From CAYSHJ01 sp964589725 (GTDB lineage: Bacteria; Planctomycetota; Planctomycetia; Planctomycetales; Planctomycetaceae): a stretch of 16,418 bases of DNA. The number at the start of each line of letters is the position of its first letter. Within the stretch, counting starts at the first letter, position 1. The stretch spans positions 1 through 16,418 of the forward strand of contig CAZPUJ010000347.1 of the NCBI GenBank assembly GCA_964589725.1, in the 5' to 3' direction. The notes below the pieces were generated by a model. The model was not told where the DNA came from. It saw only the letters and a list, made by a program, of their open reading frames with translations, and did not search any database. A program made the position numbers and the translations under genes. Shown here in pieces: positions 8,081 to 13,961 of the stretch.

Positions 8081-10138
8081 CAACCACAACAAGATCCACA
8101 GCAAAACGGCGACGGAACTGATCGTCGTCAACGCCATCAACGGCCACGAACCGTTCGACAGCACTTGCATCGACTCGCCGAAGAGGTCCGCCGCGCTGCG
8201 ACGCAGCGAACGGTCTGTCGGCTTCTCGCCACGTTGATCCAACCATCGCAACCAGACAGAAACAACCAGTAGCGGATGCACGATCACCAGGAAATAAAAA
8301 TCGTCCCAATAAAACCGGTTCCGGCTTAACCGAGCAAACGGTCCCAGCGCCGCGGCCACCTTCGTCGGCAATTCCGATGGTCGCGAGTACAACAGCCACG
8401 CCAGCACGATCCCCGCCGCCGACAACGGCCAAAGTGGACCGGCGCCAAACCACGTCGACTGCCACAAGCTCGGTCCGTCCGCGCCGCCGTCACCGACGAA
8501 GAGTCGCTGACGTTGCTCATCCAGTCCCAGCCACAGACCGGCTCCGGCCGCGACAATCACCAACCACCAAGCCGCCCACAGCCACTTAGGCCGGCCACCA
8601 CTGCTTGCAGGAGACGTAGCCGTGGCATCGCGACGACTCAGGAAAAATGCTCGAAACAACGCGAAGCCCAGCAATAGTTCGCTCGCACACATCAACGCGA
8701 CGACCATGTCGAGCAACCGCTCAGACGTCGCGCCAAACGCCAAGCTGGTCTCGTCATGATTGTCCGAGTGAGTCGTCATTTCGGTCGCTTCGCCAGCCGA
8801 CGAGGTCGCTTGCCAGACCAATTCCGTGATCGCGTGACGACCCCACAGCCCCGATCCGATCAACGCCGCCGCCACTCCCATCACGGCCAACCACGAACGA
8901 GCGCGCGCCACCACCAACCGTTCGCTCGCCACCAACAGTACGGCTAAGAGCACGCTGCTCAGCACAAGCAAATAAAGTCCGACGGCCACATTCTCCGAGC
9001 GTCCCAGTCCCGCCGCCACCAACGCCACGCCGCCCTGACCAATCGCCACCTGCGACACCACACGAGCACAAGTCAACTGAGCCGCCGCGCTCGCCGACGC
9101 CAGGAACGCTGTGAACGCTCCGACGATCACCAACATCATCCCGGCGTGTGCCGACCGTTCCCAAAACTGTTGACCGCGCACCAGTACAAAGAATCCCAGC
9201 GGCAAGAAGGCCGCCGATTGCCACCAGGCCAAAACGGACGCCGGCAAACTTCCCGCCGCGACCGTCTGCCAACGATTCGCCGGGTCGGCCTTCAATCGAT
9301 CGGCTACGTGATGTCCGTCCGGGACGTTCCACACGCCAACCAGTTCGTCGGAGAGGTTGGCCATCGAACGGTTCGCTCGCGCCGCGAAGCCGGATTCCGT
9401 TTCCAACCACACCGACAACGGCACTTGCCCGCACCGACAGGCGATCGCCGCCGACAGCCACAGCGCGATGCCATCAAACACTTCCGGCCGCAGCGCGGCC
9501 ACGGCCTCATTCGTCACGGCGTCGAATTCCAGTGAGCCTCCAAAACTCAGCCACACCAGCGCGACACCCGACAGCAGTCCGACGTCGCCAATTCGTTGAA
9601 TCAACCACACGGGACGAAACGCCGTTGCAGCCGGGACGTCTTGCCAATCCGTGCGTCCGCGTTCGCGCGGACGCGCGAGTTCCGAACTCGCCCACGCCGA
9701 CAACATCCAGCCAAGCACGAACTGCCCCCAGTTCGCCGACAACAACGCGCCGTTGATGCCGAACCACGACAGCGACAACCATCGCAAGCTCGCGCCGCTT
9801 GGCCAATGCCACAACACCAACCACAGCACCAGCGAGACCAAGCCCAGCAACAGCGAAGCCACTCCATCGCAATGCACTCCCAGCGAGACGTTCAGTCCCA
9901 ACGTCGCCAACCAGGTCATCGGCGTCTGCGTGACCGACGCCCGGCCCTCGCGAAAGCCGACCGCCAGCCCGATCGCGATCAACACGCCCAACAACGCCGC
10001 GAAGCGCGCTAACCTCAACAAGCCGACGTGCCCGACGCGCGCTTCACCCCATGAGACCACGAACAGCATCGCGGGCATCGCGGCCAACATCCAAACGGCG
10101 ATGTGTTCCATACGAATGAACGATGAGAGGGAAAACAC
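8069..10138 (-). CDS. Divergent NuoL-like antiporter-type membrane subunit
   Basis: A large polytopic membrane protein of 689 residues related to NuoL (PF00662/PF00361 type). The clearest match is QRIGDVGLLSG...SFGGSLEFDAV (181-208), the NuoL NRIGD block. Near the C-terminus NRFYWDDFY matches the NKWYVDELY segment that precedes the lateral helix, and a final membrane helix ends in LKGG. Changed residues: the helix 5 glutamate (GWEGVG) is Met145 (GWMLSA), the helix 7 AKSAQ lysine is Arg235 (CRCGQVP), and the HTWLPDAM motif reads SVWLETES (242-249). About 45 extra hydrophilic residues then follow before PASVLAWWQSAAF, where NuoL would read [12 protein letters not shown]. The start used is GTG 10138, 1 nt after the moaD stop. 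ATG 10111, nine codons in, is equally possible, and neither has a good ribosome site. Confidence 0.82.
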   Translation of the reverse strand: MFSLSSFIRMEHIAVWMLAAMPAMLFVVSWGEARVGHVGLLRLARFAALLGVLIAIGLAVGFREGRASVTQTPMTWLATLGLNVSLGVHCDGVASLLLGLVSLVLWLVLWHWPSGASLRWLSLSWFGINGALLSANWGQFVLGWMLSAWASSELARPRERGRTDWQDVPAATAFRPVWLIQRIGDVGLLSGVALVWLSFGGSLEFDAVTNEAVAALRPEVFDGIALWLSAAIACRCGQVPLSVWLETESGFAARANRSMANLSDELVGVWNVPDGHHVADRLKADPANRWQTVAAGSLPASVLAWWQSAAFLPLGFFVLVRGQQFWERSAHAGMMLVIVGAFTAFLASASAAAQLTCARVVSQVAIGQGGVALVAAGLGRSENVAVGLYLLVLSSVLLAVLLVASERLVVARARSWLAVMGVAAALIGSGLWGRHAITELVWQATSSAGEATEMTTHSDNHDETSLAFGATSERLLDMVVALMCASELLLGFALFRAFFLSRRDATATSPASSGGRPKWLWAAWWLVIVAAGAGLWLGLDEQRQRLFVGDGGADGPSLWQSTWFGAGPLWPLSAAGIVLAWLLYSRPSELPTKVAAALGPFARLSRNRFYWDDFYFLVIVHPLLVVSVWLRWLDQRGEKPTDRSLRRSAADLFGESMQVLSNGSWPLMALTTISSVAVLLWILLWLKGG

Positions 10139-10139
10139 C

Positions 10140-10385
10140 TTAACCGCCGCTCACTGGAGGGAAACAAGCAACGTCCTTGCGGCCTCCGATGACTCTGGTC
10201 GGCGCGGCGTAATCGGTTCCGACTGCGACCAACAAGTTGGCAACGAGCGGTCCCAAGTTGGGATATTGCTCGCCGAGCGCGGCTCGCAGATCGGCCACCG
10301 TCGCCGACTCGGAAAGGTCCAGTTCCACGGTCGACGCTCCCACGAGGTCGCGAGCGCGGGCAAAAAGTTTAATCACCGTTTTCAT
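10140..10385 (-). CDS. moaD: MoaD/ThiS-family ubiquitin-fold sulfur carrier
   Basis: An 81-residue beta-grasp protein with the MoaD pattern: MKTVIKLFARARDLVGAS at the start, VADLRAAL in the middle, FPPVSGG at the end. The terminal Gly-Gly (80-81) is the residue pair that is adenylated and thiocarboxylated in molybdopterin synthase, where MoaD works with MoaE. The start is ATG 10385, since the 20 codons upstream in frame have no MoaD character; no strong ribosome site is visible. It lies 88 nt after the COG1548-type gene and 1 nt before the NuoL-like gene, all on the minus strand. No moaE or other molybdopterin gene is present, so its partner must lie elsewhere. A ThiS-like or dedicated carrier role cannot be excluded, but length and ending favour MoaD. 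Confidence 0.85.
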   Translation of the reverse strand: MKTVIKLFARARDLVGASTVELDLSESATVADLRAALGEQYPNLGPLVANLLVAVGTDYAAPTRVIGGRKDVACFPPVSGG

Positions 10386-10473
10386 CAGCTTGCTTGATTG
10401 AGTCTGCGAACTAGTGCCGCCGAGTTCGCTCGACAGCGGCTCCAATGTAACAAGGCGTGATCCGTCTCAGAAC

Positions 10474-11502
10474 TCACCTCACGAACGGCAGTTCACGTTC
10501 TGCAGCGAGTTTGGCGACGGCGAAGGCACACGCCGCGTCGGAAACTCGCGGGCCGAAGAGCTCCGGCAACGAAACGATCTGAGCCGATTGCAATCGGGGT
10601 GTCTGAGCCGCAACGCGCCGAGCGAGAAACGCTCCGCTGCCGGAAATCAGCACGGTGCGGCAGTCGCTCGGTAATCTCGACACGACTAAATCGGCGGCGG
10701 CGCACAAGTGGCGGAGTTGCGACGCGGCGACGTGCTCGGCGATGCGGCGCACGTTGTCGTTCGATAACTCCGTGAGGTCGCAGCACAACAGACGAGCCAT
10801 GCGATCGTGAGCCGCCGCCATCGTCGACGGACGACGATTCGCCGTTTCGCAGTCGTGTGCGTCTTCCGGGATGTCGCCCAGCAGCAGGTACGCGTCGAGC
10901 GTCGTGGCAAACAATTCCGCGGCGACGGGACAATTCGAATCACCGAGGGGAACACGAGTCGTCACCGCGCAGATCGGCGTGCGGCGAACTCCCGTGTAAA
11001 CCAATTCGCCTGATTGCAGACGTTCAATGTCCGTCCGCCCGGTTGGCATCGGCAGGCCATTAACGATTGGGATCAAGTCGCTGGTCGTCGAGCCGATGTC
11101 GATCAGCACGGCCGAACCGCTGGGAACGAGCCGACCGACAAACGTGGCTAAGGCGTGCCAGTTGGCGGCGGCGGTCAGCCGAGGTTCCTCGCGAGCGACT
11201 TCGGGCGGAACGAACTCACCCGCCGTTTGCCAAACGCGGATCGGCCGATCGCCCGCAACAGACTCGACGGCTCGTAACACGCAGTCGATTCCTGCGGCCT
11301 TCGTGCAGAAGCAGTCGGCAAGCTCAGCGGTCATCGTCACGGCGAGCAGTTTCGCGGCTGCGAACTGATCGACGATCTTGGCCAATTCATCGGCCAGGCG
11401 TTCCGGTGTTCGCCAAATCGCGAACGGAACCGAGGTCGCTTGGGCTGTGTCGGTTGCGGCTTTCACATTCGCGCCGCCGATGTCCAATCCGAGTACGCAC
11501 AT
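10474..11502 (-). CDS. MfnF/COG1548-type protein, H4MPT-linked C1 pathway
   Basis: A 342-residue ASKHA-fold protein of the hydantoinase/oxoprolinase-like family called H4MPT-linked C1 transfer pathway protein (TIGR03123, COG1548). The archaeal member MfnF joins two precursors in methanofuran biosynthesis. Motifs: GLDIGGANVKAA (5-16, first phosphate loop), TMTAELADCF (56-65), LIDIGSTTSDLIPI (133-146, second phosphate loop) and RLQSGELVYTGVRRTPICAV (161-180), which is characteristic of this subfamily. The start is ATG 11502, giving the typical MxVLGLDIGG opening; the longer frame to 11577 adds unrelated residues. It is the first minus-strand gene of the moaD and Nuo-like run. H4MPT/methanofuran-type C1 genes are known from Planctomycetes, which fits. 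The exact reaction in a bacterium is inferred from the family. Confidence 0.85.
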   Translation of the reverse strand: MCVLGLDIGGANVKAATDTAQATSVPFAIWRTPERLADELAKIVDQFAAAKLLAVTMTAELADCFCTKAAGIDCVLRAVESVAGDRPIRVWQTAGEFVPPEVAREEPRLTAAANWHALATFVGRLVPSGSAVLIDIGSTTSDLIPIVNGLPMPTGRTDIERLQSGELVYTGVRRTPICAVTTRVPLGDSNCPVAAELFATTLDAYLLLGDIPEDAHDCETANRRPSTMAAAHDRMARLLCCDLTELSNDNVRRIAEHVAASQLRHLCAAADLVVSRLPSDCRTVLISGSGAFLARRVAAQTPRLQSAQIVSLPELFGPRVSDAACAFAVAKLAAERELPFVR

Positions 11503-11530
11503 GACAAGATCGAGACCGCAGGGTTGAAGC

Positions 11531-11577
11531 TTGATCGCTGACCATCGAAAGTTATACGGTGAGCGTCGCAGGTTCAA
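11531..11577. promoter_or_regulatory. Candidate divergent promoter pair
   Basis: In the 102-bp gap between the divergent COG1548-type and Rieske genes, one AT-rich spot, GTTATAC (11551-11557), can serve as a -10 on both strands. On the minus strand TATAAC (11556-11551) has TTGAAC (11577-11572) as a possible -35 with a 15-nt spacer. On the plus strand TATACG (11553-11558) has TTGATC (11531-11536) with a 16-nt spacer. These matches are partial and housekeeping promoters in this phylum are poorly defined, so this is only a candidate. Confidence 0.3.
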
Positions 11578-11604
11578 AGCACATCACTAAGGGGGACTGT
11601 TGGC

Positions 11605-11910
11605 ATGTCGGATTGGCACAAAGTCGCGGATGAGTCTGAGCTGCCGCCAGGGGCGGGAAAAGAAATCGCGGTCGGAGCGCGAATCGTCGCGTTGTTCAAC
11701 GTCGACGGACAGCTTCGTGCTATCGACGGGATTTGTGCTCATCAAGGAGGGCCGTTAGCCAAAGGGAAGCTGACTGGCAGCGTCGTTACTTGTCCGTGGC
11801 ATGGCTGGCAGTTTGATGTCGCGGATGGCAAACACTGCTTGAACCCACGCATTTGTCAGACGCAGTTTGAGGTCAAGGTTGAGAACGGTGCCGTGTTTGT
11901 CCATGCCTGA
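11605..11910 (+). CDS. Rieske [2Fe-2S] ferredoxin, single domain
   Basis: A 101-residue soluble Rieske protein of the type that serves as an electron carrier for oxygenases or as a NirD-like subunit. The two cluster motifs are complete: CAH (C44, H46) in ICAHQGGPLAKGKL, and CPWHGWQFD (C63, H66). There is no signal peptide or membrane helix, so it acts in the cytosol. The start is ATG 11605, preceded by AGGGGG (11590-11595) with 9 nt between. It diverges from the COG1548-type gene and converges on the 2[4Fe-4S] ferredoxin gene, with 81 nt between their ends. No oxygenase or nitrite reductase gene is adjacent, so its partner is unknown. Confidence 0.92.
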   Translation: MSDWHKVADESELPPGAGKEIAVGARIVALFNVDGQLRAIDGICAHQGGPLAKGKLTGSVVTCPWHGWQFDVADGKHCLNPRICQTQFEVKVENGAVFVHA

Positions 11911-11918
11911 AACACCCA

Positions 11919-12022
11919 GACCCACAGAGCCAGCTTGTCGAGTGAGTCGATCGTCCTCAAGACGGGTAAGAGTGCCCATCCTATCGGCGACTCACAGCTC
12001 CAGCTTGTCGAGCGAATCGATC
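11919..12022. repeat. Imperfect 34-bp direct repeat with 70-bp period
   Basis: Positions 11919-11952 and 11989-12022 align over 34 bp with five mismatches; both contain CCAGCTTGTCGAG. The right copy encodes the last codons (IDSLDKLEL and the stop) of the minus-strand ferredoxin-domain gene, and the left copy lies beyond its stop, in the gap before the Rieske gene. It looks like a small, decaying duplication of the gene's 3' end. I see no terminator hairpin with a T-run in this convergent gap. Confidence 0.6.
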
Positions 12023-13068
12023 AGGTCGTCCAGTTCATCGCGTGGCTTGGAAGGTTTATTGCTAACTCGTTTCGGGATGCCAATGCTCAGGCCGACGGCG
12101 TCGCGGCCGTCGCGGACGAGCTCGACATCACGTTCACGCGCGGCGAGTTCCACTGCTGACGGAGCACCGAACAGCTTCGAAAGGTCGATCTTCACATCGC
12201 CGACTTCGCCATCGGCTCCGGCGATCGCCGGCGTCTTGTGACCGGGAAAGACGATCGCGTTGGCGGGACAAACGCGGCTACACGCGGGGCAACCCTTCTT
12301 GCAGTTGTCTTGTTGTTCGACCAGGATGAGCCCTTGCAGGTCGAGGCCATAGACGCCGAACAGGCAAAAGTCGATGCACTCCATGCAGTTCGTGCAGCGG
12401 CTGTAGTCGATCACCGGATACCATCGCCGCCGCACCACGTCGCCGGTGGCCGGCGCGTCGTCGTCATCGTCGAGCGGCGACGCTGACTTTTGCTCTGCTA
12501 GGATCTCCAGCGGCTGTAAGTAGCGTTGAAGCTTCTCGGCTTGCGGTTGCTCGCCGATGAGGCTGATCAAGTCGACCGTCTGCAGCGTGCATTCCATCGC
12601 AATGCGGCGAACCTCGTTGAGATAGACTTGCGGGTCAGTGTGGTCGCGCAAGTCGAGGCAATAGATCTTGCGTTTTGGGATGGCGTGTGAGCCGTTGTTG
12701 TTGAGCGAATCACGAACGCCGTTCCCTGACCGCTTGTCCGCGTTGGCTTTCTCGTCTTTAAGTTCCGCGTCATCCTCCTCGGTTGCGGACTTCAGTAGCG
12801 AGATCCCCTCGTGACCTCGAATTCCTTGCCGGTCGAGAATCCAACGAGCCGCTCGTGAGTAAAGCCATGACAGCACGATTACGTCGCCAGGGATCGATCG
12901 CAGGAACAACAGTCCGGTGTGATCGGCCGACAGATCGTTCAAGTGCGGCACCAGCGAGACGTCGACGCTGGATTCCAACAACAACGCCATCGCCAACTCT
13001 TCTTCAAGCTGCCGCTTCGCAGGGTTTTTGCCCAGCGCTTGCGAGATGACGACGGTGAGCTTGTGCAT
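11992..13068 (-). CDS. 2[4Fe-4S] ferredoxin-domain protein with novel N-terminal region
   Basis: A 358-residue protein with a ferredoxin domain at about 215-275. Cluster 1 is CTNCMECIDFC (C225, C228, C231, C235), and cluster 2 is CKKGCPACSRVCP (C256, C260, C263, C267), which has one extra residue between its first two cysteines. The first ~210 residues are not a family I recognise. They begin MHKLTVVISQALGK, include hydrophobic strands such as GDVIVLSWLY (61-70), a charged linker (about 95-130) and an Asp-rich stretch (200-204) just before the domain. The C-terminal tail is charged, ending DDLIDSLDKLEL. No membrane helix is evident. ATG 13068 has no obvious ribosome site. The GcvH-like gene ends 143 nt upstream on the same strand, which suggests a shared transcript and a redox partnership; that is inference. 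Confidence 0.85.
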   Translation of the reverse strand: MHKLTVVISQALGKNPAKRQLEEELAMALLLESSVDVSLVPHLNDLSADHTGLLFLRSIPGDVIVLSWLYSRAARWILDRQGIRGHEGISLLKSATEEDDAELKDEKANADKRSGNGVRDSLNNNGSHAIPKRKIYCLDLRDHTDPQVYLNEVRRIAMECTLQTVDLISLIGEQPQAEKLQRYLQPLEILAEQKSASPLDDDDDAPATGDVVRRRWYPVIDYSRCTNCMECIDFCLFGVYGLDLQGLILVEQQDNCKKGCPACSRVCPANAIVFPGHKTPAIAGADGEVGDVKIDLSKLFGAPSAVELAARERDVELVRDGRDAVGLSIGIPKRVSNKPSKPRDELDDLIDSLDKLEL

Positions 13069-13115
13069 GAGGACGTTGTGTGGTCGGCGAGGTTAAGCGG
13101 GGAGTCCAAATTGCA

Positions 13116-13206
13116 AATTGCAAAGTGAAAGCATAAGGCGCAATGAATCCACATGCGACGCGTGCATGTTTGGCAATTTTCATTTTGTAATTTTCATTTT
13201 GCAATT
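13116..13206. repeat. AT-rich inverted and tandem repeat cluster
   Basis: The 143-bp gap between the GcvH-like and ferredoxin genes is much more AT-rich than its surroundings. AATTGCAAAGTGAAA (13116-13130) is complementary to TTTCATTTTGCAATT (13192-13206) at 14 of 15 positions. Inside, AATTTTCATTTTG occurs twice (13175-13187 and 13189-13201, period 14), and ACATGC/GCATGT (13151-13156 and 13164-13169) forms a small stem around ACGCGT. It may be a dispersed planctomycete-type intergenic repeat or an mRNA processing site. It does not look like a classical terminator. Confidence 0.6.
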
Positions 13207-13211
13207 CTCCA

Positions 13212-13667
13212 TCAGTTGTACTGTCCTTTGATCAATTTCTGCGTCTGCTCCCAACCGGTTTCGAGGTACTTGATGTATTCTTCGGGCGTCAGCAGTTTCA
13301 CGTCAGTCTGGACTCGGAACAACCAGCCGGCGCCGTAGCCGTCGGTATTGATGGCAGAGGGATCATCGAGCAGTCGTTCGTTGAATTCCAGGATCGTGCC
13401 TTCCGCCGGAGCATACAGCGTCGACACCGCTTTCGAGCTCTCGATCTCGCCAATCTCCTGTTTCTTGACGACCGTCGTGTTTGGATCGATAGACCACTCC
13501 AGGAAGTAAACATCCTGCAACAACCGCACCGAGTAGGCCGTGAAACCGACGCGATAGCGTCCCGGCTCGCCATCGGTTTGCAGCCAGAGATGGTTTTCCG
13601 AATAGACCCGCTCGGTCGGAAAGCGAGCTTCGTACTTGCCCATCAAGAAGACGAGGTCAGAATCCAT
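13212..13667 (-). CDS. gcvH: Glycine cleavage H-like lipoyl carrier protein
   Basis: A 151-residue GcvH-family protein. H protein carries the lipoyl arm that shuttles the aminomethyl group between glycine-cleavage enzymes. The fold can be followed: YSENHLWLQ (usual HEWV region), VGFTAYSVRLLQDVYFLEW, then GEIESSKAVSTLYAPAEG with the lipoylated Lys79, and DGYGAGWLFRV near the end. It differs from ordinary GcvH by an extra N-terminus (MDSDLVFLMGKYEARFPTER) and an extended C-terminus. The start used is ATG 13667; ATG 13643 (MGKYEARF) is possible, and neither has a clear ribosome site. No gcvT or gcvP is nearby; it is flanked by a Cys-rich membrane peptide and a ferredoxin gene. Orphan GcvH-like lipoyl proteins are known outside glycine cleavage (LbpA of the sHdr sulfur-oxidation system), so the symbol marks the family only. 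Confidence 0.85.
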   Translation of the reverse strand: MDSDLVFLMGKYEARFPTERVYSENHLWLQTDGEPGRYRVGFTAYSVRLLQDVYFLEWSIDPNTTVVKKQEIGEIESSKAVSTLYAPAEGTILEFNERLLDDPSAINTDGYGAGWLFRVQTDVKLLTPEEYIKYLETGWEQTQKLIKGQYN

Positions 13668-13818
13668 CGGCGGGGCTAAGTTCAAGTCGCGGCATCGCGG
13701 AGGAGAGCCGAGCGAATGAACGCGAACAGGCAGGACATTCAAAACACTCCGTGCAGAGCCGCTGCGACACCACGTGGAGCACGGCCAGCAGTAGACCGAT
13801 CGCCACGGCATCTTGCAA
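13657..13818 (-). CDS. Small membrane peptide with CxxCxxCxxC motif
   Basis: A 53-residue candidate gene, easy to miss because it starts with TTG. AAGGA (13831-13827) lies 8 nt upstream of TTG 13818. The N-terminus is one hydrophobic helix, LQDAVAIGLLLAVLHVVSQRL (1-21 with the initiator counted as L), followed at once by CTECFECPAC, four cysteines in exact CxxCxxCxxC spacing. A hydrophilic tail ends in SPADGF. The stop overlaps the start of the GcvH-like gene by 11 nt, which suggests coupled translation. The design recalls the small FeoB-associated Cys-rich membrane proteins, but there is no feoB here. An in-frame GTG at 13905 would give 82 residues with a highly charged front, which is less likely. 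The cysteines might hold metal or an Fe-S cluster; this is inference. A 143-bp divergent gap, with nothing stronger than a weak promoter-like pair, separates it from the PQQ-like gene. Confidence 0.6.
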   Translation of the reverse strand: MQDAVAIGLLLAVLHVVSQRLCTECFECPACSRSFARLSSAMPRLELSPADGF

Positions 13819-13961
13819 GTTGCCATTCCTTGTTCGATGTCCGGCGGCTCGATATTGTCTCGCTCGCGATTGGTGAAACGCTGCCGGTCGTCCCTCCCCC
13901 GACACCGCTCACCGACCTGCCTCGATTGACCTCCCTCGCGAACTCTGCTGAAGGTGCCTCC

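Noticed and set aside
4690..10138. Mrp antiporter or DAB bicarbonate transporter
   Set aside because: Mrp needs its small subunits and DAB needs a DUF2309 partner; none is present, and the presence of L-, M- and N-like members fits complex I subunits better.
13212..13667. Part of a glycine cleavage operon
   Set aside because: No gcvT, gcvP or glycine-riboswitch-like structure is visible in the surrounding sequence.
13668..13826. N-terminal extension of the GcvH-like protein to position 13826
   Set aside because: The extra 53 residues have no H-protein character, and the same DNA encodes the better-supported Cys-rich peptide in another frame.
13716..13961. N-terminal extension of the PQQ-like protein
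   Set aside because: It would place 82 non-secretory residues before a clear signal peptide and overlap the divergent gene; GAAGG 7 nt before ATG 13962 supports the shorter form.
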